Source: Viscum album (lineage: Eukaryota; Streptophyta; Magnoliopsida; Santalales; Viscaceae). From it: a DNA stretch of 64,000 nucleotides. This document shows, piece by piece, positions 32,205 through 45,924 of the stretch. Where the stretch lies: contig OY728123.1 of NCBI GenBank assembly GCA_963277665.1, forward strand, positions 625,392,915-625,456,914, given 5' to 3'. A program made the translations under genes and the position numbers. Position 1 is the stretch's first letter. Each line of letters begins with the position of its first letter. The notes under the pieces are model-generated. The model saw nothing but the letters and a program-made list of their open reading frames with translations, had not been told where the DNA came from and did no database searches.

Positions 32205-33220
32205 TTGTTAATTTCCTCTAACAACCCTTACCTTAGGGAAATGTCTTGCATAATTCCCATGTTCCTTGCAGTTGAAACACAATATTATAGGGTGAGTGTT
32301 TATCTAAACCTTTTGTTATTCTTCCACATTAATTGGATTCATCGTATCCATTTAGATTTTTTTAGCCATATTTTCCTCTCTTCTACATTTGAAGAATATA
32401 TTGGATCCTTTTAAGAAATATCTAGGATTCTTCTTCCCACAATTTTGACACATGGGATGTTGGTTCTTCATTCCATCATAGTATTTATATATTGATCCTC
32501 CCATATTAAACACTTTTTTCTTCTTTTTTTCATATGTACCATGATACCACTGAGATTCTATGATCTCCTTTCCAACCTTATAGAAAAAATGGACAATCTT
32601 CTCATAACCGTCAACATCCTCAATCACCAAAATTTTTCATAGACTCATTTTTAGACATCGGAAGAAGCAATCAAACTTAATATTTATTTTCCTGAAAAAT
32701 CCTATGGCATATCATGAAAGACTTTTGAATTTTTTCTCGTACACTCCAATAGACTCATCTTCCATTTTCTTCAGTCCAAGGAACTCCCTTTACATCTTCG
32801 GATATAGGGTTTAGAGAAAATATTTATTAGAAACTCTTTTCTTTAAATATTCTCATTCCATGGAATCAATTTCCCCTTTGGACTTTGTGGTCTTGATCAG
32901 CTTCCCCCACTGATCAGCTTCCTCATAAAAACAATGGACTATCAGCACAAATTTCTGTTCTTCTGAGAACTAGAGGACAGAGAATATATTCTCAATGGAG
33001 TTAATCCATTGTTATATGAGTAGGGGATATGAATATCCACTAAACCTGGTACACCTTTTTCGCATGAAGAATTTTACTAAAACATTATCTTTATTTGGAG
33101 AAGGAGTGTATTCCATGTGATTCATGTTATTATTCAAAACGTGAGCTAGTGAGAAAGTATTATCATGAATTTTTGAGCACCTGTTTCCATCATATTTGGA
33201 ATATCATTATGTAAATCTTC
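32205..33220 (-). pseudogene. gag: gag of element C (broken)
   Basis: Pieces: INHMEYTPSPNKDNVLVKFF, QWINSIENIFSVL, SEEQKFVLIVHCFYEEADQW, KLIKTTKSKGEIDSME, REFLGLKKMEDESIGVYEKK and DVDGYEKIVHFFYKVGKEII. The zinc region CQNCGKKNPRYFLKGSNIFF keeps the first C-x2-C but has lost later Cys and His positions. Multiple stops and frame changes. Confidence 0.82.
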
Positions 33221-33490
33221 ACATTACCTATAAAATTGATTGTTGGTATAGGTTCTTCTATTTCCTTACATTAACTATGAAAAATAAAGTAAAATTTGAG
33301 GGGTGAAAACTTAGTTGATTAAAAAATAAAAAAGAAAACATTTAACATAGAATGATAAAATTTTAGATAAAAAGTATATCCAAACTTGTGATACCCTATG
33401 TTTCAATCTATTTTATCCATTGTGATACAGTTATCACTAGGGTTATAAATAAATTTCTATAGTCCTAATCTCCATAAATAAATAAAGCTT

Positions 33491-33502
33491 TATCTGATAC
33501 CA
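33491..33502 (-). other. Primer-binding site of element C (initiator tRNA-Met)
   Basis: Minus strand TGGTATCAGATA, two bases from the 5' LTR, matching the initiator-Met site at its first ten bases. Confidence 0.8.
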
Positions 33503-33504
33503 AC

Positions 33505-36500
33505 TACAATGACCCTATCCTTTTAAATGTATCATTATATGATTTTAAGAATAATTAACTATCAAATACAACCAAGGATCATAAATTATAGTTTCCATAG
33601 AAGATTAGGTACATAATTTGAAAACATGAAACCAAACTAAAAACATATTTTATTTCATATCCATAATTATCCCATAAATTACATATAGATCTTACATCTA
33701 CATCGGACAATTAGGGTAATAGATGAACAAAAGGGATGAGCTAAAAATCAGAGTATGGGAATAAGCCTAGAAATAAAACATAGCATATGGGTTAGAAGGC
33801 ATAACATGAGGACATAAAAGGCATGGAACATGAATAAACATAAGGAAGAATAACATGTATAACATGAGAAAATATAATCATTCCAACATAGAGATATTAC
33901 AAAAACATATAACATTACATAAACATGATTCAAGGCTAACTTCCAAGACTATATCACATATTGAACAAAGTACCATAAAGGAATCAGGTTCACCCCATGT
34001 CCCAACATGACGTATCATGAGACTAAAACCAATGAATTGTAGTACTATCTTATTTCACCCATCATAACATAATCATGCATATGTATTCCACATGAATAAT
34101 CAAACATAAACATGAGGGTTATCCATGGAAATAAATGGGTATCTTAATCATGTTATGGAGCATAACAAATGAGCGTATCATAAAAGTGTCCATTAAAGAA
34201 TAAATTTAAAAGATAAATGGAAATTAATAATGTAAAATAGGTTTATAACATGATAATTTATGATTATTTTAAGTGTAGACATCTATGAAATGTGTTTAGG
34301 AGACATTATAAATAATCCACTTTAATGTGGTAAAAGGATAAATATTAAGGAGTCTTTAAAGAGTAAAGAGACATGATTGTTTATATTAAACCAGAAATGA
34401 TAAAAATATATTTTTTAATGATAAAATGATTGATATTATAATACTAAAGGTTTATTAAAATAAATTATGGAGTGTACTTGAAAATGGGTAAGAAATCGAG
34501 AAGTTCCCATTATTTGGGCTTGCTTATCGTGAAGAATTGAGAAAGGAACCTTTTTAAAACATCTATTTCACCATAAAAGTAGAATTTACTGATCTAGATT
34601 CATGATTTTGGAAAATATAAATATGTAGTATAATAATTAAATAAAAATAAATATGTTCAACATTGGGATAAAGATAGAGAATGCGTAACCCAATGGAAAA
34701 ATTGAGGTTTGGAAATAATCCCTTACCTTATGTTCCAAACAATTCTGCACTTGATCTTAATATCTTAGATAATCATATTAAATTAATTAATTCATTCATT
34801 AAGAACCTTTTATACATTTATTTTATTTATTTTAAATTTATTAATTTCATTTCTGTACTTTTCATGGGTTATGAGATTTAATTTCATTGTTTGGGAACAT
34901 TGATATTCTTGGTTTTCCTAATCGGTTTACTTGTATACATGTATGAAAAATCATGTAAAATGTGAATGGTTTCCCAGAATTGAAGATATAATTTATTAAA
35001 GAAAATAAATAATATTAAATGGTTATATAATTCATGTGGTAATTTTTTTGTGTATTAATTGTTAAATAAGATGTTTGTGATAATTGTTTAGATTATTTTG
35101 TCGGTTTCTTGATCATCAGAAACTAGTTTTGTTTTATTAATTAAAATTATGTATATAAAATGGTTCTAGAACATTAAATAGGTTGTAATAAATATATTAA
35201 AAAATTTATTTACCATAAAAATGGTTTTATTATAAATCTTGAGGGATATAATGGAAATTGAAAACTGCATCATCCTTGAATGCGGTAAATTAACACAACA
35301 CAGAAAATGTTTTCATTTTAGTCCAAAATTAGAGGGGTTGAGAAATGATGATGAATTATTACATTAACATGATAAAATTATAATATATATAAGATAATGG
35401 AGTTTTATTTCCACTTGGATAAGGTTATGTGAGAATACATAAGAAAATAAAAGAAATTAAAACGAAATTAAAAGAAAGTGAAAGAGGGTTTTACCTCTTG
35501 AATTTCACCTCCCTGAGAACCTTCGTAGGGAAAGGGGTTTGGTATTTTTTTGAGAACAGGGGATCTTGGAAATATGGGAGAGATTTGGGAATTTTATTTG
35601 GTAAAATTTGGATAAGTATCAAATCATTAAAGGTGTGAGGAGAAGGGGTGGTGAGGGGTGGTATTGATAGGGGAGGAGAGGGATGTTTTCTCATTATTTT
35701 ATTCATTAGTTTATTATTTTGACTCAAGATTATGAATAGTTTTAGAATTATAAATAAATATACTAAAATAGTTAATAGTATTTTGTTATTTTGGTCTTAA
35801 ATCATCCATTCATCATCTATGACTCAATAATAAATGTATTAAGCTTTTATCGTAAGTTGTCGTATTTTACTATTCAATAAAAACTCAAGTATTTTAGATT
35901 AATACCAAAAATTCACCCTAAAGTTTTTTCAAGATGTATAATTCAAAAATTAACTAAATTTTATATGGACAATTTTCTAAATATGATAAATTTAATTTTT
36001 CATTGAAATAATCATTTACATGAAAAATACAAATTTTAAAATTATAACTAATTTTTCAACACTTTGAAAAATTAATTAAGGTTTCATAAAATTATCTTAA
36101 AATCATAAGACAAAATAATATTAATTTATAAATCTATTTTAGGAAAATAAATTTTATTTTAAATCATTATATTAATTATAAAATTATAAATGAATATTTA
36201 TGTTTCACACAAATATCAAAACATTATTTATCATTTCCAAAACATTAAATTACTTATAATTTGGTATAACTATGTCATATTTTCATTTAAAATATCCCTA
36301 AATTTTTCTTATACTTTCAATGGTTAGTTAACTATTCAATTAGTCAGTTTACTATTCATAATGTTTATATTACTATTCCAAATTCCACGTTACCATTCCA
36401 TTCATATAGGTAACATAACTTCTAGAAGTACATATTATTTCATTAATTCTTTGATTATAAAGTTTCTATTATAATATTTATATTATTTTATGTGATTTAT

Positions 36501-36559
36501 ACTATATGGAATAATTATGAGAAGGTAAATTTCCATTGATAGAATTTTGTGTTTTTACA
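33505..36559 (-). repeat. 5' LTR of element C
   Basis: Starts TACAATGACCC next to the primer-binding site (a decayed TGTAAC-type end) and ends TTTTTACA; 3055 bp. AT-rich throughout. AAGGGATGAGC near 33731 corresponds to the AAGGGGTGAGCTC block of the element A LTR. No coding potential. Confidence 0.8.
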
Positions 36560-39477
36560 GTATGTTCATGTGATAAGCTCTACTGAAATAAATAAAAAAA
36601 ATATAGAAAATAAATAAACAATATAGTACCCACATCAGACAGTGTTGAGGTGTCTCAGAGAACATCACATTGACCCTTCTAACCCTAACCACTCATTTAA
36701 ATCAAGTCATACCCTAGTATCAGTAACTGATGTTGATTCTCAAGTATGTACCCTAATTGACCATACCTGCATTGACCAATGAAAAGTTGTCTCTAATCAT
36801 GTCATGATATCATTCTCTCATTTAAATATTGTATCCTAGTTTAAACTAGACATACCACATATTTAAGATCAGTGTCTAATAACTCATCAAGACTAGCTCC
36901 ATGAATAGTTCCTAAGAAACCTTTGAATCTCTATAAATACTAGGTATAAATAATGGTTTGAGGTTGATTCCTGGCATCCCAAGAAATCAAGGAATTATAA
37001 TATCTTCTACATCAACATGCCAAATGGTCGTACCCCAATAATATTTGGAATATCAATCAAAAACATATAGAAAAATATTATTTATTAGCAATATCTTGAG
37101 GATGACGTAGGAATCACATCATAACAAAAGTGATCATAATAAAACCACCAAGCATTAACAACTGGATCACAGTCATACTAGGAATCCAAGGGAACTAAGG
37201 CATCTAGGATGTCCCATATAGACATGAGGTGTAATCAAATAATCCCAGACATTCTTTGCATGGATCAAAATCCAAATCCAAGGTAGAAATTGTAATCCAT
37301 GGTGACATCATGGTCTATGTCATCTCATATAAATGTCATGTGAATATCACATAATGATAAATATATGGATCCAAGGAAGCACATATGGACATCCACCACA
37401 TCACCATAATGTCTTAAAAGGCCTAAAGGTCAGGTCCCTAGAAGCATGTTTGGACACTCATAAGTACCTCAAGAACAAATATGTGAAATCATAAGTATCA
37501 GGTATGAGTTTCCCAAATTCCTAAACCCATCACCACTTTCCACATCCCCTCTGTCTCACATCATCATTATGAGTTATAAGGTGACATTTGATACCATTTC
37601 TACCTATTCTAAATTCCACCCACTTTCTTGGTTCAAAAAAAACAAGGGAACCTACTAGGGTCCCCTTGGGTCTCATCAAATCCTCCTGGGTTTCATAGGA
37701 TATTAACACAAGGGAGATGTCCTTAATCCCACTCCCTTTCCCTGGCTTCCAAGTCGGTCTAGAAACCCAATACATTGATCATTTTCCATATGGTATAACC
37801 ACCCACGTAATAAAGTCCTAGTGGGCCAGGATCACTTACCCCATGATCGTCTCAATGAACCCATTATATCTAAGGTATCTCCCAAGTAAAACTCTATGGT
37901 GATACATCCACGTACGCATAGTTCAATTTATATCTTTATCCATTAGTGGTTGAGATATCCATCTCGTACACAAGGATCCATCAGGTACCTCAACACCTTG
38001 TGCAATTCAAATGTAGGATTCCATTTTCATTAAACTGCTTAAATAATTTAAAGAGGATTTTCACCTAAATTGTTTGTCCACACATAATACATGCATATAA
38101 ACAAACACATATCTCCATGGATAGATGCATAAGGACCACCAACCTTATAACAAAGTGATTAAATTTTCTAAAGTAGATTAGAACCTCCTATAGAGGTCAC
38201 CAAGTCCAACTGACCATTTTCTAGAACCTTGAGGCCATGTCTCAACCCAACCACAAAAATTAACTAATCATAAAAAACTATAATTAATTAATTAACCTTA
38301 AAAACTTTTTAAAAAAGAAAAATTTAATTTAAATATGAATAAATGACAAATAACTCCTGAGATGGCCTTGTCACACTAGAACCATGTCTAACAACTCACC
38401 AACAACCCACAACGTACCACCATTCTCATCTAGAGATAAAATACCTAACTCGCATCAACAAAAAAATAATTTAATTTAATTTGATATTTAAATCATTTAA
38501 AATTAATTATACCGTCATACCTCAAAAAAATTGAATCGGATATATTATAAATGTCTTCTTGGGATTCATCTTCCTCAGCTGTAGAAAACCCCCATGAGAA
38601 TTAGGTGATTCAACAATGTTATGTAGGAATTGGATCAAAACCTAAACAAGAGGAAATGAAAATTAAAGAAAAGAAAAGGGGGAGGTACAAGGAGGCTACT
38701 AGAGTCATAGAATAACCTGAAATTTCCAAATAATTGTCTTAAAACACCCCATGATTAATGGAGTAGAGAAATAGGCAGTAATCTTGGTCAGTTGGGTTGT
38801 GTGTACATGAGATAGAAGGAAGAAGGGGGTTGATCCATAAAATCAGATGGGAGAAAAGTGTTATTTTCCCAACATTAATGAGATTCATGGTTTGCCTACA
38901 TTTTTTTCGAAAACATGAACCAATAATGTCATAGAAACTATCTATACATGCCCCTATTTCATATTTGTACTACAATGTTTTCCAAACTAAACGCTAATTG
39001 TGATAATTGGAATTACCTCGATCTGAAACATTTCACACCATTTGTCTTTAACCTTGTGAATATCATACACCAAACCTCCATCCCAAACCAATATACACGA
39101 TTTACACTAAGTTCCACATGGATTCATCCAAATTTTGTTCTAACTATTTTAGAAAATTGTATTATATAGAATTTGATTGGAAACACCTCCCGCGTAAGGG
39201 TGCATTCATAGTTTTCTCTAAGTTGTGTCACTTAAACTGTACACCCCAACCATTGTTTTTCAAAAACACCTATGAATTTCTACCTAATTCACTCGAGGAT
39301 TACATAACCACTTGATCTACCTTAATGACCTCATTAAATAACTAAAAAAATATCTTTTAGGAATTAGAACTCTTCAAATTTCATTCTAAATATCTGATAA
39401 AAATTTGACCCATTCACTAATTTAATGATTCAAATTGTACCTATGTTTTGAAAATCATATGGACATTGGATCTTACA
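36560..39477 (-). repeat. 3' LTR of element E, lacking about 570 bp
   Basis: Aligns to about 53272-56167 of the right LTR: GGAATCACATCATAACAAAA occurs in both (37110 and 53810 regions), as does CTAGGGTCCCCTTGGGTCTC (37657 and 54342 regions). It begins abruptly at the element C edge, in the middle of the LTR sequence. Confidence 0.85.
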
Positions 39478-41554
39478 ATATCCCCACCATAATAATTCTC
39501 ATACTTGAGAAGACTCAGTGGTTAGTAAACTATAAAACCTAACCTTCATCAATCTTTATAGTATACTCAAATGGCCACATCATACCATTAAATACTCCAT
39601 ATGCTCTCACAGTGTTATTTTAAACATAAGTTATTAAACTAAAAAAATTCTTAATCCATAACTTGTATCACCTTAAATAGTCACAATGTCATTACATAGT
39701 TCCTGTCTATCTTGAAACACCAACATCATCATCATTCAATCGGTCATCAAGTATATGGTTCTACCCACGATAATCTCTATATCACCAAGTCCAAATCCGA
39801 TGTTAAGGTACTTCATCCATTTTAATTATCTACTGAAACTCCAAACCCACATTACAATAAAATGCTTCATGTTGTTCCCAACTCACTGAACACACTCACA
39901 TACATGAACACCACTACCAATTTTCAATTCTAATATGAAATTATTGAATTCCAATTGAACAAGACCAAAAAAAAATTTATTTTCTTTTCCTTTAAAATTA
40001 TTATCCAATTTATGAAAATTACTACCTGCAACTGATGCAAAATACATGATAGAGTTTCTAGATCATTACATTCCATATCACACAAAAACATTAGTTATGT
40101 TTCCTCTAGATGACCCTTCTCAATGATTATTTTCCTTAACTACCAACATGTTTCAAAATACCCAACCCTGGTAGCCCTGCACTAGGAGACACCCCTTGAT
40201 CATTCAATCATACCAACTAAAGTATATTCATGACCTTTAGTGAAACTCCACAGTTGGATCCTTAATCTTCCAAAAATAAAATCATGTCATGCCACGTGCA
40301 CGGACACACCTCCAATTAACTCTCGCTCTAATTACACTAAAACCATATTGATCCCAATTCGAGCACTCAGACTCCATATATGATCACATCATAACTTATA
40401 TCTCAAATTCTTGAAAAAATCCATGCAAACTCCATTCTATTATTTACTGACATATAAGTGCCCAAAATGACCATCCAAAGACCGGTCCCATTATATTGAC
40501 AACCCTTCATGAATGAGTTTCATCCTCCAACCACCTATGGTATTCTCTCCACAATATGGTTTTCCTTATATTTCTACTTGAGTGCAACATCAATAGGTTC
40601 CAACAGAATAGATGTGTCGATCATTCAGAACAATGCTCACCATATTATCAGTACTTGACCAAGAATCAGCCAGATAGGTAATTCCACTACACCTAATAAA
40701 ATATTGTTGTATCCCACACCATGGAGGGACATTCTTTGTTTTGTCAAAACCATAGGAAACTAATCCCATGAGAATTTTATCAACTCCATCATTCCTCAAC
40801 TAACACCTAGCCTCTCAATGATTTATTGTTAAATCAGATAACACTCACGACCAATACATACCAGCCTTATCTCATCTAACATAGAAGTTGTAAAATATTA
40901 TACCCCCTGATCAGATCACCCGACTCACACTCCCATGAGTCAAAAATTGTAGAACTAGACTGATGCACCATACCCAATGAACATGCCCCATTGAGTATCA
41001 GTTCATTAATCCAACAACACATTTAGCCATCTCCCAACATCATTCCAATCAAGAGTATCCACTCATGATCTCACCACATTGGTAAAGCATGTCCGAAACA
41101 CACAGGGCCAAACATTTCCCCTTTCCTTCCTTAAAACCAACCTTAAACCAAAAGTGTTAGTACACAAGGTTCTCCCCCACAATAAATCCCATGGAATAAC
41201 CATGAATGTTTCATTTCAGGGTCACTGTCAAGCCCAGTATATCCCCTCTTAAGGGATTACCGTAATCAAAAATAAAAATCAAATTACTAAACCATGATCC
41301 ATAAGAAAGGGTGTATAGGTCATCCCTCCTATCACAAATTAAAGACACACGTGTTTATAACTCATAGGAAACCACATATTCCCATATCAAAACCCTAGTA
41401 CTTCAACATTACAATGACCACTTTAGGGAATCACCTACACATAGGTCATGCACCTTAGGATAAAACAACATCTTACTAGGGAACCAATTCTCACCAAGAA
41501 TAATTATGTAAGGAAACCCCCTCATGAATACTAACCTCATTAACCAATGCCTAT
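39478..41554 (-). other. Element E interior, left part, non-coding
   Basis: A purine tract (minus strand ATGGTGGGGATAT) directly precedes the LTR start at 39477. The rest, about 2 kb, shows only short frames with no recognisable domain (for example 40590-40799 minus). It ends at the CCTAT target of element D (41550-41554). Confidence 0.7.
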
Positions 41555-43704
41555 TGTAACATCCCATTTCTAGAAGCCACCTAGAGGCTCCGCGTACCCT
41601 GTTGGTCACATGGACTCAAGCACATTTCCCAGAATGCCAGAGGCTGCTGATTAGCAGCAAGGGACTTGAGTGTGATAGTGGGGAAACTATGCCCTCATTG
41701 GCAAAGTACACAGTGAAAGTAAACAACACATACAATAGAAGAAACAGTAAATATTCAAGAATAGTAACCAACGGAAGACTAAAACAATAGAATACTGGAG
41801 CATATATATATATGAAATGATGCAAGATACATATGTCTATGAAATCATCCAAACAATTCACAATGCTGAATACAATACTAATCCAAAGTAAAAACGAAAA
41901 ACAGATAAGAAACTCCTCAGCATCGCAAGCCTTAGCTTGGTCCCATGCTCTCCTACTCCAATTCAATCAAGTAACTGAAGTATATGGATGATTTCCCTTG
42001 TCTGTACCTATAGAAATACAATCTGTTTGGTCCCAAAAGCATGACCCAAATAGGGTGTGAGACTAAATCCCATTAGGAAACCACCGGAAGATCTGTGCTT
42101 ACTAGTCAGTGAGCATATGGAAGGTAATACTACAGTATGCAGTAAACATAAATAGTAAACAGGATGATACATAATAGTAACCAATCCAGAGATCAACAAG
42201 TAGCAGGGAAGAAAATAGCTAACCACAAATAGGAAAACCTCAGGTAAGTACTCACAACCATCCCCTCTAGTCTTATCCAAGAAGTACCAACAACCCTCTA
42301 GGTAGTACACTCAGCCTAACCCCGCTGGTTTGGTCATATGAAATTATAACACTCTGAGGATGCACGCTCAGTCAATTCCCCTTATAGTCTAAGGTAGTTA
42401 GGGACTCTCTAAGAAATATCACATGGTCTAATCCCCTTATAGCCCCAAGGTTTATAGACTCTCTGAGGAAGCTCACTCGGTCAATTCTTCCAATGGACTC
42501 GGGCCTATCATAGACTCTCTGAGGAATCTCACTCGGTCAATTCCTCTTATAGCCTGGAATGTTTTAAGGAAATACAAAAAAATATAGACTCTCCGAGGAA
42601 GCTCACTATGTCTACCCCTGTATAGTCTATAAATCTCATGACTCTCTAAGGAAGCTCACTTGGTCCATCCTCCTGTAGCCTATAATATCCAAGAATATCT
42701 GGGAAGCTCACTTGATCTATCACTTATAGTATATAATGTCCAAGACTATATGAGGAATCTCACTCGGTCTATGAACTTATAGTCTATAGCACCTGGTTTT
42801 CAGGACCTCCTGCCAGTCAGTGTATAATAATACAATAAGGCCAAAGTAGTCATACAGAGCTACTTGGCTAACCATTCTACAGCATAACAAGCATGTTCGG
42901 AAACAACACTCCATCCTATGGTCACGAGGCATGGAAAATAAGTATAACGGCCAAAAGAAAAAAGGTCATAAATAGAAAAACGCATGGAAAAAATCGAAGC
43001 ATATCAATTATCCTCATACATAACCAAATTACCTCTACAAAAGCATACAAGAAAGGCAGGAAAACAACAGGGGAAGAACAGTAAACACAAAATACCTTGT
43101 TCAAGGTTATTGGTGGAAATTGCACACAAAACTCAAGGACTTCGAACAGAAAGGCACAAAACACCTACCGTGATTATAGGAGATTGATATAATTGAACAA
43201 CGAGGCTTGGATATCTTTAGAACATCGTATATCTACAAAAATTCACAAAACATTCAACCCAAAATAACATGAAAAAGAGGAGGAATTGGAAAACAATTCT
43301 CTAGAAAGAGGATCTTACTATTGCAGTTCCAACGCAATCAATGAAGGTCGATTCAGAGAACCGATGGAGGCCCGGGGGCTCGGAGGAGATTTACACTCGT
43401 ACGGGATGATCTCAGTCTATGAACTTGGAGAAGAAGCGTGTTCTGGAGATTAGACACGAGCATGGTCCATTTAATGAAAAAAATGAAAGTACACGGCGTG
43501 TACAAGGCTTTTCATTACTCTGCTTAAAGTGAACTCCACATCACCCCACCTGACCGTGTGTGTGGCCCAGACATGACCAACAAACGGCCTCACACGACAT
43601 CGAAGTACACGACGTGTACTGCAAAAATTTCCAGAAACTCCTCTTTTCTGAAAAACTCCAGAAAATGGAAAAACATACCTGAAATGATGGTTCGGGTTCT
43701 TACA
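41555..43704 (-). repeat. 3' LTR of element D
   Basis: Starts TGTAACATCCC, ends GTTCTTACA. Contains CATATATATATATG (41801-41814, counterpart of the B TATA-like site), ACCCAAATAGGGTGTGAGAC (about 42046), a tandem array at 42340-42790, and CACG-type near-palindromes at about 43490-43505 and 43607-43620. A 116-codon hydrophobic frame occupies 41616-41966. Confidence 0.92.
42340..42790 (-). repeat. Minisatellite of about 50-70 bp in the element D 3' LTR
   Basis: Eight units containing GACTCTCTGAGGAAGCTCAC then TCGGTCAATTCC, at about 42345, 42410, 42468, 42512, 42588, 42638, 42690 and 42743. Reverse complement of the array in element B, with two more units. Also present at about 50560-51000. Confidence 0.85.
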
Positions 43705-43739
43705 AACTTCACCACATAAAGAAATTCATCCCTGAATTT

Positions 43740-43925
43740 CCTTAGTGAGGAATGGAAGAAGAAACCCTGAATAGCTCCAACCACTGCGATCATACATCGG
43801 CCTCCCTCTCCCAAGTCTTGTCATGTACTTACTCGTGCTGACATAGCACCCATACCAGAGGAACAGACCGTCCATGGAGAACCTTCATACTATGATCGAA
43901 AATCCGGATAGGATGCTCCTCAAGC
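43740..43925 (-). pseudogene. pol: Chromodomain of element D
   Basis: EEHPIRIFDHSMKVLHGRSV, PLVWVLCQHE, stop, VHDKTWEREADV, stop, SQWLELF. KTWE is intact. Compared with element B the two stops fall at nearly the same places (before VHDK and after EADV), which suggests they were already present in a shared ancestor copy. Confidence 0.8.
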
Positions 43926-45130
43926 AATGAATCTTCTTCGAGCTCAACCTCCTCGGGTTGAAAGACAAGAGACGGGTCTAAAAAGTAACATCAAAGCAGG
44001 GAAACGTGGAAGACGTCGTGCATAGCCCGGTACCTCTGATGTAACTGCAACCGATAGGCAATTGGCCAAACTGTTTCCAACACCTCAAATGGCCCGACAT
44101 ACTATAGTGAAAGCTTACCCTGTCTCAGAATCCTCTTGTTTCCCAACTTCGGTGAAACACACAAGAAAACCTGGTCCCCGACCTCGAACTCCAGAGGTCA
44201 TCTCCGCTGATCAGCATAAGACTTCTGTGAAGACTATACCATAGCCTTCCTCTTCCGAATTAATTCTATCTGCTCTGAGGTCTCCTAAACAAGATGAGGT
44301 CCTAGCAAAGATACCTCTCCTTCCTCCAGCCAGTATAAAGGTTATCGGCATGGCCTACCATGCAAAGTCTCATAAGGTGCCATCTGAATAGTATCCTGAA
44401 AACAGTTGTTGTAGGTGAACTCCACAAGATGTATATTCTTCTCCCATGAAACTCCAAAGTCTAAAATTGATGCTCGAAGCATATACTCAATTACCTGAAT
44501 CGTACGATCAGAATGTCCATCTGTCTGGGGATGGTAAGATGTACTCAAAAGTATCTGTGTTCCCAAATCCTTCTGAAGCCCCTACCAGAACCGAGAAGTA
44601 AAACGAGCATCCCTGTTTGAAATAATGGACTACGGAACTCCATGTAGACATATAATCTATCATATGTACAACTGCCCCAGTTCATCAACACTGAAGGTCT
44701 CCTTGATCGGAAAGAAGTGAGAAACCATCATAAGCCTATCGATGACAACCCAAACAACATCATTCCCTCGAGGTGTCCTCTGCAAACCATTCACGAAGTC
44801 CATCACGACATTGTTCCAATTCCACTCAGGAATGGGTTACTATTGGAAAATACATGCTAATCAATGATGCTCCACTTTCATCTACTTAAAAGTGGATGAC
44901 CTCGTGATAAAACCAGCAATATCTCTCTTCATACCTAGCCACCAATACTGGCGGTGTATATTATGATACATCTTGGCGATGAAAATATGAACTACCCAAA
45001 CTGAGGAATAAAAATCCCTCATCAACTCCTCGTGTATGTCTTCCGGCACCCATACGGATCCCTGGAAATGAAAGATATCATCCTCACCAACTGTCCATCC
45101 AGGAAAGGGGTCCTATCCTAACACACTCTC
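43926..45130 (-). pseudogene. pol: Integrase of element D (broken)
   Basis: Zinc-binding part: LMRDFYSSVWVVH and QYWWLGMKRDIAGFITRSST, with the first His changed to Tyr and both Cys lost. Core: PIPEWNWNNVVMDFVNG (first Asp), GNDVVWVVIDRLMMVSHFFP, SIISNRDARFTSRF (second Asp). Open at 44342-44566: STSYHPQTDGHSDRTIQVIE, where the usual QSER is HSDR, so the Glu is replaced by Asp. The C-terminal module near 43990-44200 is partly readable (YRAMHDVFHVSLL). Confidence 0.85.
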
Positions 45131-45289
45131 CGACAGGACTAGGCCTTCTGAGTCTGGTAGCTTCCACATCCGTAACCAATGAAGAAGTGTAGAGTTAACC
45201 TCTACAAAATATAGAAAGGTATGACCTTGTCTATCATGAGCCTCCAAATGAATCTCAGAGAACAGAACCATAATCTTCCACTCACTGTT

Positions 45290-45780
45290 GGCCTCCTGAA
45301 CTTCCTGTTATTGAGTTCTTCTTCTCAACGCATCAGCCACTACATTGCCAATTACCGTCGTATAAGAAATCTCAAAGATGAAGGACTAAAGATACTCGAC
45401 CCACATACACTATCTCAAATTCAGATCACACTGAGTGAAGATTTACATGAGACTCTTGTGGTCGGTAAACACCACAACGTGCTCTCCCAGAAGATAGTGC
45501 CTTAAACATCGTAAGTCATGCACAACAGCCGCCAACTTTAGGTCGTGCATCAGTTAATTTCTCTCATGTGGCCTCAACTGTCGAGACCCGTACGCATTGA
45601 CTCCATCTTCTTGCAAAATCACAACTCCTAGACTGATACCTGAAGCATCACAGTAGACCATATAGCTCTTGCGTGGATCTGGAGAGACTAGTATCGGTGC
45701 TGACATCAACCTCCAATTTTGCATCTAAATGGCTGACTCATAGGAATCTGACCATAAGAACATTGCCCCTTTCGTGGTGA
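45290..45780 (-). pseudogene. pol: RNase H of element D (broken)
   Basis: QDGVNAYGSRQLRPHERN, stop, [36 protein letters not shown], stop, IFTQCDLNLR and VVADALRRR. FTDHKSL, a key motif of the family, is intact. Three to four stops in the domain. Confidence 0.82.
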
Positions 45781-45924
45781 GATCTGTCAGTGGTGCTGGT
45801 AGGCATGAAAAGTCCTGTATGAAACACCTTTAGTATCCAGCCTGCCATATAAAACTCCACACCTCAAGGACATTTTTCCTCTTCTCCCAGGAAACTACAG
45901 CTCTCACTTTTTTTGGGTCTACTG

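Larger units (their letters stand above)
18936..36559 (-). mobile_element. Element C: chromovirus (Ty3/gypsy with chromodomain), 3' LTR mostly deleted, interrupted by element B
   Basis: Minus-strand order from right to left: 5' LTR (33505-36559), primer-binding site, gag, protease, start of RT, element B insertion, rest of RT, an unassigned block, integrase, chromodomain, polypurine tract, and a 3' LTR stub ending TTACA at 19011. The last 75 or so bases of the stub match the end of the right LTR (AATTAT.AGAAGGTAAATTTC, then ATTGATAGAATT). All coding parts are heavily mutated. The chromodomain places it in the chromovirus clade, and its gag resembles that of element A. Confidence 0.85.

Noticed and set aside
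45221..45505. Plus-strand frames in element D, such as 45221-45505, 47653-47901 and 44062-44244
   Set aside because: Shadows on the opposite strand of the recognisable pol and gag regions of element D.
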